A stretch of DNA of 64,000 bases from Brucella rhizosphaerae. GTDB lineage: Bacteria; Pseudomonadota; Alphaproteobacteria; Rhizobiales; Rhizobiaceae. The stretch covers positions 1-64,000 of the forward strand of contig NZ_NNRK01000022.1 in the NCBI RefSeq assembly GCF_002252475.1, given 5' to 3'. Shown here piece by piece: positions 51,433 to 61,092 of the stretch (the stretch's first letter is position 1; each line of letters opens with the position of its first letter). The notes below the pieces were generated by a model. That model did not search any database. It saw only the letters and a list, made by a program, of their open reading frames with translations, and was not told the DNA's origin. The translations under genes and the position numbers were made by a program.

Positions 51433-52189
51433 AGTCGTTTGCCTTCCGCTCGTGCCGCCAGACAAAAATGGCGGCACCTGCAACCATGGCTGCTAATGCG
51501 AACCATGTAATCGCATAAGAAAGGTGGTTGTTGCGGAAAGTCACAACAGTCAGACCACCAATTGGCGAATTACCCGTATTTGACTGCGCATCAGCATCGA
51601 TGAAATAGGGGGCTACAGTGCCAAGGTTTTCCTTGATCGCAAAAGCCGCTACGTCGCGTGAGTTCCATTCGTTGCGCTCTGGATCATTTGGGCGAAGGAA
51701 AAACCCATCGGGCTCAGGCATACGCAGCAGACCATTCACAGTCGTTTCACCGGCGACCTGCATTTCGGTCCGCGCTGCGGGATCACGCTTGGCGTCAGGT
51801 ATAAAGCCGCGGTTGATGAACATCAGAGCACCATCATCCGAACGCATTGGGGTCAGGACCCAGAAACCAGAACCTCGCTCAGTCAATGCACGAACGAGTA
51901 CTTCCTTATCGTTGAGATAAGTTCCGGTCAGTGCCACGTGCCTGTATTCATCTTCGGCCTGATTAACATTGGCCCAGTCATCACGCCCAGGCGCTGCAAC
52001 GGGTTCTGCATGCACACGAGCATCGACACGCGCAATGAGATCCAGCTTCCATTGCAACCGTTCTATCTGCCAAATTCCCAGACCAAGAAACAAGGCGAAG
52101 AAACCGAGAGCCAGAACTGACAAAAAGCCGAGAAATATGCGCGACTTCTTTGTGTGAGGGGCTTCATTCGTTTCAGCCGGGGCGGACAT
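51431..52189 (-). CDS. SURF1 family protein
   Basis: About 252-aa membrane protein of the SURF1/Shy1 family, which helps insert heme a into heme-copper oxidases. Typical layout: a helix near the N-terminus (ALGFFALFLGLGIWQIERLQWK, shown by ends), a large periplasmic domain with FINRGFIPD and GLLRMPEPDGFFLRPNDP, and a second helix near the C-terminus (YAITWFALAAMVAGAAIFVW). The start at 52189 has AGGAAA upstream; the frame runs to 52246. No oxidase genes lie beside it here. Confidence 0.88.
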   Translation of the reverse strand: MSAPAETNEAPHTKKSRIFLGFLSVLALGFFALFLGLGIWQIERLQWKLDLIARVDARVHAEPVAAPGRDDWANVNQAEDEYRHVALTGTYLNDKEVLVRALTERGSGFWVLTPMRSDDGALMFINRGFIPDAKRDPAARTEMQVAGETTVNGLLRMPEPDGFFLRPNDPERNEWNSRDVAAFAIKENLGTVAPYFIDADAQSNTGNSPIGGLTVVTFRNNHLSYAITWFALAAMVAGAAIFVWRHERKAND

Positions 52190-52993
52190 GGCAGTTTCCT
52201 GATCTTGGGAGGGACAAGTTGCCCTGAGATACCCCTGATGTCGCAATTAAGAAAGAGCAGTGACCGGCAAAAGAACGTGATTGGAGTATTTCCAGCGAAA
52301 ACACGAGAGATAATCAGCCAGAGCATATCCCGAAAAGTGGGAACCGGTTTTCGAAAAAGATGTGCTTAAAAACAAAAGATAGATCATTTCGAATGGTTCA
52401 ACTTAATCCAGAAATGCTCTACTGCATAATTCCTTAAACTTGAATCAGTTTAAGGTAAAATTATGCAGCAAATTTAATCTGTTAGAGCGACCTTTGTGCG
52501 CCCAAGAGGGCGCACGGCGCTCTAGTTGAGCCAAAAGATGGCGTCACTCAAAAAAACAGCGCCGAATGTCCTCTGAACAGACATGGCGCTGACACGTATA
52601 GGTTGGGTTATGCGCTTTTATGAACTCTACGTCTGCGATGCGAATAACCGCCTTTGGAAAGACGCAAGACATTGCAAACCTGTGTCCGATCTTCGGACGG
52701 CTTTTCCATTTGTGATTTTACGCTTTGCAATACCTGCTGCGAGACCACTCGATCTCTGTCGCTAGGTCCAACAATTATGCTTCTCATCGATCATTCTCCC
52801 TGTTTTTGGGGCGGCGGCAGCTTTGAAAGCCACACCGACCAGTAGTCAAGAATGTACGAATAAACCGATTATTAACCTAAATGGATAACTTGACAAGCAC
52901 CGTTTTACAACCCTGCGTAAGCCTTTGGCCATACGCATGAAAAAGCCGGACCGCTCTCGCGACCCGGCTTTTTGAAGCTCAAATTTCTGTCAA
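52190..52993. other. 804-bp gap with intergenic repeats and hairpins
   Basis: Holds a reversed copy of the AGAGCAT/CCCGAAAAGTG mosaic (52320-52440), then a GCATAATTCC to GTTAGAGCGACC element (52420-52490) and the hairpin TGTGCGCCC/GGGCGCAC (52495-52515). A strong hairpin AGCGCC-GA-ATGTC / GACAT-GGCGCT is at 52558-52590, and a small stem GTCCGA/TCGGAC followed by GGCTTTT at 52684-52708. The last two could bound a short RNA of unknown strand use. A 51-codon frame from 52610 is open but unsupported. Confidence 0.5.
52940..52973. terminator. Rho-independent terminator of ftsK
   Basis: AAAAAGCCGG (52940-52949) / CCGGCTTTTT (52964-52973), symmetric, so usable on both strands. It lies 21 bp beyond the ftsK stop. 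Confidence 0.8.
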
Positions 52994-55531
52994 TTAATCG
53001 CGATTGCCGCTCAGAATTTCACGCTTGCCCACATGATTGGCAGCACCAACCAGGCCTTCCTGTTCCATACGTTCAACGAGTGAGGCAGCGCGGTTATAAC
53101 CGATACCCAATCGGCGCTGGATATAGGAAGTGGAGCATTTCTTGTCGCGCATCACAACCTTGACGGCCTGTTCGTAAACATCGTCGCTATCTTCCGAGCC
53201 CATTGCAGAGCTGTCAAAAACGGCCGTGTCCTGTCCGGTGTCGTCATCGTCTTCATCTTCGGTCACGGTCGCCAGATAGTCTGGGCGTCCCTGTTCTTTG
53301 AGATGATTGACGACCTTTTCGACTTCCTCATCGGAAACGAACGGTCCATGAACACGGACGATACGACCGCCACCGGCCATATGCAGCATGTCACCCTGAC
53401 CGAGAAGCTGCTCTGCTCCCATTTCACCGAGGATCGTACGGCTGTCGATCTTGGATGTGACCTGGAATGAAATGCGGGTCGGGAAGTTCGCCTTGATCGT
53501 GCCGGTGATGACATCAACGGAAGGACGCTGGGTTGCCATGATGAGATGAATACCGGCAGCACGAGCCATCTGTGCGAGACGCTGAACAGCACCTTCTATG
53601 TCCTTGCCGGCAACCATCATCAGATCGGCCATTTCGTCGATAATTACGACAATATATGGCATTGGCGTCAGATCGAGCTCTTCCTGAACGTAAGTTGGCT
53701 CGCCTGTTTCCTTGTCAAAGCCCGACTGCACCGTGCACATCACGGTTTCGCCCTTGCCCTTGGCGGATGCTGCACGCTGATTGAAGCCCTCAATATTGCG
53801 AACACCGAGACGCGCCATCTTGCGGTAACGATCTTCCATTTCGCGCACGGCCCATTTGAGAGCCACAACGGCCTTCTTCGGGTCGGTAACGACAGGTGTC
53901 AGCAGGTGCGGGATACCATCATAGATAGAGAGTTCCAGCATCTTGGGGTCAACCATGATCAGGCGGCATTCTTCCGGCTTGAAGCGGTAGAGCAGCGACA
54001 GAATCATCGTGTTGATGGCAACTGACTTACCAGAGCCGGTTGTGCCAGCAACGAGCAGGTGAGGCATTTTCGCCAGTTCGGCAATGATCGGCTCACCACC
54101 GATGCCTTTGCCCAAGCAAAGCGGCAGACGATAATTCGAAGATTCGAACGTGCGGGAGTCGATCATTTCGCGCAGGTAAACAGTTTCGCGGTTGGCATTC
54201 GGTAGTTCGATGCCGATGACATTGCGACCTGGAACGACCGCGACGCGAGCAGACAATGCCGACATGGAGCGGGCAATATCATCCGCAAGTCCGATGACAC
54301 GAGAAGATTTTACACCCGGTGCAGGTTCGAATTCATAGAGCGTGACGACAGGGCCGGGACGAACATGGATGATCTCGCCACGAACGCCAAAATCTTCCAG
54401 CACGCTTTCAAGCAAGCCAGCGCTACGCTCCAGCATTTCCTGCGTAATTACGTTGCCCTCAAGCGAAGGCGGCTCCTGAAGCAGATCACGTGGCGGAAAT
54501 TCATAGTCGCCATGCATGACGACGGCTTCTGTCCGGGGGAGGGGCTGAGGCTGATAAAGTGCAATAGAAGGCGCAGCTTTTGCAGGAGCGGCAACGGGTG
54601 CTGGCTCTGCTACTTCTTCGACAATCGGGTCTTCGGCGACACTGAGGACCGCTTCCGCTTTGATCACTTCTTCAGCAACCGCGACGACTTGCTCAACCTT
54701 CGGTGCGTTGGCTACAACTGGACGTGATGCCACTGCTTCAACCTGAACAGCGACGGGTTCAGGCACGACAGGAGCCTCAATCTTTACCTCTGCAACAGGT
54801 GCAACAACAGGCTGTGGTGCAGGTTCGGCCACGACTGGCTGCGCGACGGCTGCAACCAGCACCTCTTCAGTTTTCTGCTTGTTCCACTCGACAGTACGGA
54901 ACTGGGAAATGATGGATTCAACTGTGGGAGCAGGGCGCTTTGGTGCCTCTGGAACGACTGAGACAACGGGCTGCACCGGTGCTGAATCGAAGTCAAAGCT
55001 TTCCCAGAATGCAAAATCCGACAGGAGTGCGAATGCCGAAACATTTGCATTGCTGACTGAGCTGACTGAGCTGACTGGGCTGACCGGTTCAACGTCCAGC
55101 GTCACAGCGGCCTGTACTGGTGGTGCAACTTCAACCGTCTGTACGACGGGTGCGACTGGAGCCGCTATTACTACAGGCGGAACAGGCGCTATGGGCGAGC
55201 GGACCATATTCTGTGATACTGACTGCTGGAGAGCCGCGACAGCCATTGGCTGGGCTTCTGCGGCTTCCGCAACTTCAGTAGAAGACGCTTCCGGCGCGAC
55301 AGCCTTCGCACGACCATTGATGTCTGGGAGATCTTCACCACGACGCCGAACGAGTTCAACCTCAGGCGTACGGGTAAAGCGAACATTGGCACCCAGCGCA
55401 AAATGCGCTTTCCATGCTCCGTCCGAATCCGGTGAATGCGCACCCAACGGGTCGCGTGGTGGCTTCTGCTCTGAAGCAGATTCAGCACGATTGCCATCAG
55501 TATGGGGAAGATTTTCTCTCAAATTACGCAT
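52994..55531 (-). CDS. FtsK/SpoIIIE-type DNA translocase without N-terminal membrane domain
   Basis: 845 aa. Residues of about 1-90 are hydrophilic, and about 90-360 form a Pro/Ala/Val/Glu-rich linker with repeated PVV/APV strings. Then comes the motor: alpha/beta domains with Walker [12 protein letters not shown] (about residue 495), Walker [12 protein letters not shown] and [15 protein letters not shown]-terminal gamma winged helix ([21 protein letters not shown]) would read KOPS/dif-proximal DNA. No transmembrane helices are visible at the N-terminus, where canonical FtsK has four. It probably moves chromosome termini, but without its own septal anchor. Confidence 0.9.
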   Translation of the reverse strand: MRNLRENLPHTDGNRAESASEQKPPRDPLGAHSPDSDGAWKAHFALGANVRFTRTPEVELVRRRGEDLPDINGRAKAVAPEASSTEVAEAAEAQPMAVAALQQSVSQNMVRSPIAPVPPVVIAAPVAPVVQTVEVAPPVQAAVTLDVEPVSPVSSVSSVSNANVSAFALLSDFAFWESFDFDSAPVQPVVSVVPEAPKRPAPTVESIISQFRTVEWNKQKTEEVLVAAVAQPVVAEPAPQPVVAPVAEVKIEAPVVPEPVAVQVEAVASRPVVANAPKVEQVVAVAEEVIKAEAVLSVAEDPIVEEVAEPAPVAAPAKAAPSIALYQPQPLPRTEAVVMHGDYEFPPRDLLQEPPSLEGNVITQEMLERSAGLLESVLEDFGVRGEIIHVRPGPVVTLYEFEPAPGVKSSRVIGLADDIARSMSALSARVAVVPGRNVIGIELPNANRETVYLREMIDSRTFESSNYRLPLCLGKGIGGEPIIAELAKMPHLLVAGTTGSGKSVAINTMILSLLYRFKPEECRLIMVDPKMLELSIYDGIPHLLTPVVTDPKKAVVALKWAVREMEDRYRKMARLGVRNIEGFNQRAASAKGKGETVMCTVQSGFDKETGEPTYVQEELDLTPMPYIVVIIDEMADLMMVAGKDIEGAVQRLAQMARAAGIHLIMATQRPSVDVITGTIKANFPTRISFQVTSKIDSRTILGEMGAEQLLGQGDMLHMAGGGRIVRVHGPFVSDEEVEKVVNHLKEQGRPDYLATVTEDEDDDDTGQDTAVFDSSAMGSEDSDDVYEQAVKVVMRDKKCSTSYIQRRLGIGYNRAASLVERMEQEGLVGAANHVGKREILSGNRD

Positions 55532-56048
55532 GATACCTGAACCATAGATATGTCGCCCGAATGAGCCTTAGTAATAAAAAATGAAGGTTAACAACCCCCT
55601 TCACAATTCACTCAAAACTGACAAATTTCTTGGATCAGGCAAACAATCATTGGAGCTGGAAAAAGCCTTATTATCTGATATTATCATATATAATCAATGC
55701 TATATTACGTAATATTAATTCCAAATATTAAAACCATAGCGCCCCACTGTAAGGTTTACAGCCTCCGCTGCGATTACATGCGTGCCCCGCTACGAGACTC
55801 AGTGAGAAGCCACTTCTTCGAGTCGTGCGCCAGTGAGCAACGACTGCCTCGGTTAGGAATGCCGAAGCAGAAATCAATTTCTGCACCGAAGCCCTTTAAG
55901 AGTGTCCTGAAAGCCGCACCCGTGGGTTACTTATGCTCACTTTAAGCAAAAGTCTGGATTTTTCACTGAACTCTCATTGACAGATGCCATTCGGAGGCGC
56001 AGCAAAAGCACCGTAGAATTTCGGCCGGAAAGAGGGGATCAGCGCGGC
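55532..56048. other. 517-bp gap with a GC-richer folded segment
   Basis: After an AT-rich ftsK promoter side (to about 55740), the segment 55750-55945 is richer in G+C and dense in inverted repeats. These are ACGA-ACTC / GAGT-CGT around GAAG/CTTC (55792-55826), the perfect palindrome GCAGAAATCAATTTCTGC (55867-55884), and AGTGAGC (55832-55838) with GCTCACT (55935-55941) closing about 95 nt. I do not recognise a known RNA family, and an 82-codon frame here has no protein character I can name. Confidence 0.4.
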
Positions 56049-57359
56049 ATGAAAGTTACTATCGAACAAACGCTCGATCAGGCCGGAGCCGGCCGCTTCC
56101 AGCGCAACCTTCTCGGTGTATTTGGACTGGTGTGGGCAGCAGATGCCATGCAGGTACTTGCGGTGGGCTTCACCGCCGCGTCAATCGCCATGACCTTTGG
56201 CCTGACTGTACCGCAAGCCTTGCAGACAGGAACATTGTTCTTTCTGGGCATGTTGATCGGTGCCGCTCTCTTTGGCAGGCTCGCTGATAAATATGGCCGT
56301 CGCCGTGTGCTTTTGATTACAGTTGCCTGCGATGCCGTATTCGGCCTGCTCTCGGCTTTCTCTCCCAATTTTGCCATTCTGCTCGGACTGCGCTTTCTGA
56401 CGGGGATTGCTGTTGGCGGCACGCTGCCTGTCGATTATGCGATGATGGCAGAATTCCTTCCCTCCAAGAACCGCGGCCGCTGGCTGGTGATGCTTGAAGG
56501 TTTCTGGGCCGTTGGCACCGTGATCATTGCGCTGGCTGCATGGGCTGCTAGCCTCGCAGGCGTTGCCGATGCATGGCGTTATATCTTTGTAGTGACTGCT
56601 GCTCCTGCTTTGATTGGGATCTGGCTGCGCTTCTGGGTGCCGGAATCGCCAATGCATCTGCTCAAGACAGGCCAGACCAAAGAAGCCAAGGCTGTCATGA
56701 ACCGCGTTCTGCGCAAGAACGGTAAGCCTGAACTGCCGCCCAAGGCAATGCTTGAAGCGCCGCTTATGGTGACCAACGAGAGGCTGTTATCGCCTAATTT
56801 ACGGCAGCGGACGCTGACCACTCTGGCGATCTGGTTTCTGGTATCAGTCTCTTATTACGGCATTTTCACGTGGATACCGGCGAAGCTTGCCGGTGATGGT
56901 TTCGGCTTCGTGCGCGGATATGGCTTTCTGGTTATCGTCGCTCTGGCGCAATTGCCTGGCTATGCGCTCGCAGCCTATGGTGTTGAAGCATGGGGGCGCA
57001 AGAAGACGCTGATCGGCTTCCTCTTCATCAGCGCGGCTGCCTGTGCGCTCTTCACGGTTGCGGGAAGCTCTGCTCTGGTTGGCGCGTCTATTCTGATCAT
57101 GAGTTTTGCTCTGCTTGGCACATGGGGCGCACTCTATGCCTTCACACCTGAGCTTTACCCAACGGCCTTGCGCGCAAGCGGAATGGGAGCGGCAGGCGCT
57201 ATGGCTCGTCTTGGTGGTCTGCTCGCGCCGTCTGCCCTCGCTCTGGTCATCAGCCAAAGCTTCAATATGGCCGTAGCAATGTTTGCTGGACTGCTGGCAT
57301 TGGCCGGGATCATCGCGTTTTTCATCAATGTGGAAACACGTGACAAGGCGCTCAACTGA
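56049..57359 (+). CDS. MFS transporter (metabolite:H+ symporter, NiaP/SV2-like)
   Basis: About 436-aa permease with 12 predicted helices. The conserved loop 2-3 motif is GRLADKYGRRR, and the counterpart in the second half is AYGVEAWGRKK. The N-terminal DQAGAGRFQ and the charged loop 4-5 (YAMMAEFLPSKNRGRWL) resemble niacin- or aromatic-acid-type MFS proteins; the substrate is not determined. Start taken at 56049, with GAGGGG 13 bases upstream; the frame opens at 55977. Confidence 0.8.
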   Translation: MKVTIEQTLDQAGAGRFQRNLLGVFGLVWAADAMQVLAVGFTAASIAMTFGLTVPQALQTGTLFFLGMLIGAALFGRLADKYGRRRVLLITVACDAVFGLLSAFSPNFAILLGLRFLTGIAVGGTLPVDYAMMAEFLPSKNRGRWLVMLEGFWAVGTVIIALAAWAASLAGVADAWRYIFVVTAAPALIGIWLRFWVPESPMHLLKTGQTKEAKAVMNRVLRKNGKPELPPKAMLEAPLMVTNERLLSPNLRQRTLTTLAIWFLVSVSYYGIFTWIPAKLAGDGFGFVRGYGFLVIVALAQLPGYALAAYGVEAWGRKKTLIGFLFISAAACALFTVAGSSALVGASILIMSFALLGTWGALYAFTPELYPTALRASGMGAAGAMARLGGLLAPSALALVISQSFNMAVAMFAGLLALAGIIAFFINVETRDKALN

Positions 57360-57368
57360 TAAATGATG

Positions 57369-57400
57369 GCCCGGACTTCAGATGTGAAATCCGGGCTTCT
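57369..57400 (+). terminator. Terminator between MFS gene and rhamnose operon
   Basis: GCCCGG-A-TTCA / TGAA-T-CCGGGC (57369-57396) with a GATG loop, then TTCT. It lies between convergent genes; the U-run is weak. Confidence 0.6.
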
Positions 57401-57414
57401 AGTAAACTATTTTC

Positions 57415-58776
57415 TTAATTAGATAGTTTTATCCATTGTTTTTTATATGATTTATACACTTCAACATTAGCTGGATATCGCTGATTATGCAGTATTGGAC
57501 TCACTGCGCCCGCCAATAATCCCGCACCGGATGCTGTGCCGGTCGTGCCAGAAACCGCAATCACATCACGCCCTGAAAATCCGGCCAAAGCGGCGAGATA
57601 GAAACTATTTGCAGCAAATGGCCCCTCGACAATAATCGGCCCGTCCGCGCCCAAAAGTTCCAGGCATGCTTGCGTCATCAACCCGGCATAAAGACAGGCG
57701 GCAACATAACGCTCTTCCGAGCTGACATTCTCCGTATTAACCCAACGCAGACTGGTGTCAGGATAAGGCCCGCAGCCCGGAACCGCAGACGGCAGCGCCA
57801 TGATACTGCGCTTCAGAACCTCGTCGAGTATTCTGACACCCTCCTGCAATGAAGGTGCCTTCAGCCCGTCGGTCATCAGGTCAAATTCCCGCCCACCCAT
57901 ATAGCGTGCAGAAGGAACGGCGCGTCCATAGGCGTCGACATTGGCCAGTGCATCACGCTTCGGATTAAGCCCGTTAAGATCGCCACCCACTGCAAAGCTC
58001 ACCACCCATGTCCCGGTTGAGACGACTGAGAACGGCGGCTCGCGGCCCATGAGATGTGACAGCAGCGATGCATTGGAATCATGGATTCCACAGTGAACCT
58101 GCACGGGTTCAGACAGGCCGATTTCGTCAGCGAGTGCCGGGGTCAACGTTCCGAGCGCATCGAATGCGGAGCGCAAAGGGGGAAACTTGCCTTCAAGGCC
58201 CAGCGTTTCGACCAGCGATGAGTAGGTACCGCTTTTCGGAAGCCACAGATCAGTGTGACAACCAAGCGATGTCACTTCTACAGAGGCAATGCCGGTAAGC
58301 CGATATGCCCAATATTGTGGGTAGGTCAGAATGGTGTGCACATCGGCGAAATTATCTGGAAATTCGGTTTTCAGGTAATGAAGTTGCGCACCGATATTCA
58401 GCCCCAGCGATAATGTCGGTGAGAACGTTTCTTCAAAACGAGGCTTTATACGAGCATAAGCTGCGCGAATTTCAGGCCCAAAATCATGCTCATAGTCGAG
58501 CACCAGCATAGCAAGTTCGCCGTTCTCATCAAGCAGGACAGCACTGGCACCATGGGTTGTAATTGATATGGTGTCAAAACCCGGCTCTTTCGCAAATGCT
58601 TTCAGGCTCTGGATGAAAAACTTCCATAGGGCCTCAATGTCGTAATGCGGATAGGGGCCATCGCGCCGTACAATGTTCGGCGTACGACGAACTGCAATCT
58701 CTTCACCCGTTTCTGCGTTGAGAAGAACGGCCTTGGCATTGGTTTTGCCGATATCGAGAATGGCAATACGCTTCAT
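57415..58776 (-). CDS. rhaK: Rhamnulose kinase-type FGGY carbohydrate kinase RhaK
   Basis: 453-aa sugar kinase of the FGGY family. The N-terminal phosphate-binding motif is [14 protein letters not shown] (a DxGKTN form), [15 protein letters not shown] lies near residue 95, and the C-terminal [14 protein letters not shown] near 425. As the last gene of the minus-strand rha cluster it matches rhizobial RhaK, reported in Rhizobium leguminosarum to be needed both for catabolism and for transport activity of the rhamnose ABC system. It overlaps rhaU by 4 bases. Confidence 0.88.
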   Translation of the reverse strand: MKRIAILDIGKTNAKAVLLNAETGEEIAVRRTPNIVRRDGPYPHYDIEALWKFFIQSLKAFAKEPGFDTISITTHGASAVLLDENGELAMLVLDYEHDFGPEIRAAYARIKPRFEETFSPTLSLGLNIGAQLHYLKTEFPDNFADVHTILTYPQYWAYRLTGIASVEVTSLGCHTDLWLPKSGTYSSLVETLGLEGKFPPLRSAFDALGTLTPALADEIGLSEPVQVHCGIHDSNASLLSHLMGREPPFSVVSTGTWVVSFAVGGDLNGLNPKRDALANVDAYGRAVPSARYMGGREFDLMTDGLKAPSLQEGVRILDEVLKRSIMALPSAVPGCGPYPDTSLRWVNTENVSSEERYVAACLYAGLMTQACLELLGADGPIIVEGPFAANSFYLAALAGFSGRDVIAVSGTTGTASGAGLLAGAVSPILHNQRYPANVEVYKSYKKQWIKLSN

Positions 58777-59093
58777 GACATATGAAATACAAGCTTGAGG
58801 TCGGGGGCAATTGGCGAGTTATCTGGATTGGTTTCCATGATGTCCGCCATATGCGCCCACCACTTTTTCATCACAGGATGATCAGGCAGAGCTGCCATGC
58901 CATGCGACCTCAAACGCGTCAGCACACCAAACAGAATATGCGTTTCCTCATCCAGCCATATTGAATAATCAGACACTCCTGCCTCATGCAGAAGATCAAC
59001 AAGTTCGGGCCAGATTTCATCATGGCGACGACGATACTCAGCCTCCATACCGGGATGAAGCTGCATCCGGAAAGCATAGCGCTCAGTCGTCAT
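58773..59093 (-). CDS. rhaU: L-rhamnose mutarotase RhaU (RhaM)
   Basis: 106-aa dimeric enzyme interconverting alpha and beta L-rhamnose. Length and strings [21 protein letters not shown] and [20 protein letters not shown] (shown by position) are typical, with the conserved His in [10 protein letters not shown]. Overlaps both neighbours by 4 bases. Confidence 0.93.
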   Translation of the reverse strand: MTTERYAFRMQLHPGMEAEYRRRHDEIWPELVDLLHEAGVSDYSIWLDEETHILFGVLTRLRSHGMAALPDHPVMKKWWAHMADIMETNPDNSPIAPDLKLVFHMS

Positions 59094-60091
59094 GCTCTGT
59101 GCCTCGCCTTGAACTTTCGGCCAAGGATTGGAAGTGAAATGGTAATGATCAGCAGAAGGCCAATGAAGATTGACATCACAATGCCGGGCACATTGAGTAG
59201 CCCAAGCCCGAAGGTCACAAGCCCCATAACGAAAGCAGCAATCACCACGCCAATTATGCTGCCAGCTCCGCCAAGGATCGACACACCACCCAGCACCACC
59301 ATTGTCACAACCTCAAGTTCCCATCCCTGCGCGATCGATGGGCGAGTGGAGCCAAGGCGAGAGGTAAGACAGACAGCTGCAATGCCACTCATGATGCCGG
59401 TCAGCAAAAACAGGGTGAATTTCATACGCTCTACCGGAATTCCGGAAAACCGTGCTGCGAATTCATTGTTGCCAATGGCATAGACCCGGCGACCAAAGCT
59501 TGTGCAGTGGAGCAGAACGCCGAAAATGATGGCGACGACGATAAACAGCACAAATTCAAAAGAGAATACCCAGAAGACATAGCCCTGTCCGAAATAGGCG
59601 AAGCTTGCCGGATAGCCGCCATAGGCTTTATCGCCAAGCACAATATAGGAAAGGCCGCGAAAGAGGCTCATCGTGCCGATGGTGACGACAATGGAGGGGA
59701 GTTTCAGCCCGGCAACAAGACCACCATTGATCGCTCCACAGACAAGGCCTGTGCCAATACCGATGAGGACCAAGCCGGGGGTGCCGACGCCTGCTTGCGC
59801 TGCCGCCCCCATCGCTGTGGATGCCAGTGCAATAATGGCCGCTACCGACAGATCAATCTCACCGGAGATGATCAAGAGCGTCATGGCAAAGGCGATGAGT
59901 GCTTTTTCCGTAAAATTGAATGTTGCATCCGACAAGTTCCACGCGTTCAGGAAAAACGGCGAGGCAAAGGCATTCGCAATGAAAATTGCAATTGCGACGC
60001 CTAGCAGCAGCATTTCCCAGCTTGCGAACAGGCGGGTATAGGAAGTTCCCAGCCGATCAGGGATTTGGCGGCGTTCGGTTATATCGCTCAC
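59090..60091 (-). CDS. rhaQ: Rhamnose ABC transporter permease RhaQ
   Basis: 333-aa RbsC-type permease. Hydrophobic segments run from about residue 28 to 320. The family motifs [16 protein letters not shown] near residue 95 and [16 protein letters not shown] near residue 275 are present. It is one of two related permeases in the operon. Confidence 0.92.
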   Translation of the reverse strand: MSDITERRQIPDRLGTSYTRLFASWEMLLLGVAIAIFIANAFASPFFLNAWNLSDATFNFTEKALIAFAMTLLIISGEIDLSVAAIIALASTAMGAAAQAGVGTPGLVLIGIGTGLVCGAINGGLVAGLKLPSIVVTIGTMSLFRGLSYIVLGDKAYGGYPASFAYFGQGYVFWVFSFEFVLFIVVAIIFGVLLHCTSFGRRVYAIGNNEFAARFSGIPVERMKFTLFLLTGIMSGIAAVCLTSRLGSTRPSIAQGWELEVVTMVVLGGVSILGGAGSIIGVVIAAFVMGLVTFGLGLLNVPGIVMSIFIGLLLIITISLPILGRKFKARHRA

Positions 60092-61092
60092 GCGGCGGGC
60101 TCCTCATAAGTCTTTGCAGCTTTCTCACGCAGAATGATGCGTCCGCCGCGCTTTTCCTGTCGGGCATTGAAGATCACCGCTGCGATGATCACCGCGCCAG
60201 AAATTGCCATCTGCCAGAAAGGAGAAATGTCGATGACGGGCAGGGCATTCTTGATTACGCCCAGAAACAAAGCGCCGAGCACCGCACCAACTGCCGTTCC
60301 AATGCCACCCACAATGGAAATACCGCCAATGACACACGCGGCGACACTGTCAAGTTCGAACCCATTGGCGATATCGACATAGGCAACCGCATAGCGCGAT
60401 ACCCAAAGATAACCGCACAGCCCAGCCAGTGAACCAGAGAGCACGAAGGCCAGAAAGCGAGTGCGCCCCACGTCAATTCCTGCATAGACTGCTGCTGTGG
60501 GATTGCCGCCGGAGGCATAAAGCGCGCGACCGAAGAAACTACGCGTTAACAGCACAAAGACCAGCGCAACAATTACAATAGCCGTCCAGCCAAGCAGAGG
60601 CAGGCCGAGGAAAATCGTGCGCGGCGTATTCAGAAACGGTGCCGTCATCTGATGAGCATTCACCCATGCCCCCCCAGAAAGCACAAATGCCATGCCGCGA
60701 TAGATGGTGAGAGTGCCGAGCGTGACCACAATCGCCGGGATATCAAGCTTCCAGACAAGAATACCATTGATCGCGCCAAGAGCCGCACCGATACCAATCG
60801 CCGCTATGATCAAGAAGAATAGCGGGATATCCGGGAAGGTCGCATTAAGCATCGCTACGGCCATACCGGTAAAAGCGAGGTTGGCTGCGACGGAAAGATC
60901 AATGGACTTGGTGAGGATTACGGACATCTGACCCAAAGCCAGAATGATCAGGATCGATGTATCATTAAAGATATTTGCAAGATTGCCCGGCGACGCGAAG
61001 CCCGGTGCGCGCAACGAAAACAGCCCGATCATAATCGCGATGATAACAAAGAGCAGGAGTTCACGCTGTTTGAGAAGCTGCTTCATATTCAT
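60088..61092 (-). CDS. rhaP: Rhamnose ABC transporter permease RhaP
   Basis: 334-aa RbsC-type permease homologous to RhaQ, with TKSIDLSVAANLAFTG near residue 60 and GGISIVGGIGTAVGAVLGAL near 245. It overlaps rhaT by 4 bases and rhaQ by 4 bases. Order and overlap match the rhizobial rhaSTPQUK operon, which is why P and Q are assigned by position. Confidence 0.92.
   Translation of the reverse strand: MNMKQLLKQRELLLFVIIAIMIGLFSLRAPGFASPGNLANIFNDTSILIILALGQMSVILTKSIDLSVAANLAFTGMAVAMLNATFPDIPLFFLIIAAIGIGAALGAINGILVWKLDIPAIVVTLGTLTIYRGMAFVLSGGAWVNAHQMTAPFLNTPRTIFLGLPLLGWTAIVIVALVFVLLTRSFFGRALYASGGNPTAAVYAGIDVGRTRFLAFVLSGSLAGLCGYLWVSRYAVAYVDIANGFELDSVAACVIGGISIVGGIGTAVGAVLGALFLGVIKNALPVIDISPFWQMAISGAVIIAAVIFNARQEKRGGRIILREKAAKTYEEPAA

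Noticed and set aside
52610-52765. 51-codon open frame starting MRFYELYVCDANNRLWKD
   Set aside because: Weak SD, overlaps a terminator-like hairpin, no recognisable domain. Kept only as part of the gap description.
55697-55945. 82-codon frame upstream of the MFS gene
   Set aside because: Composition is unlike a protein, no SD, and the region is better explained by inverted repeats.
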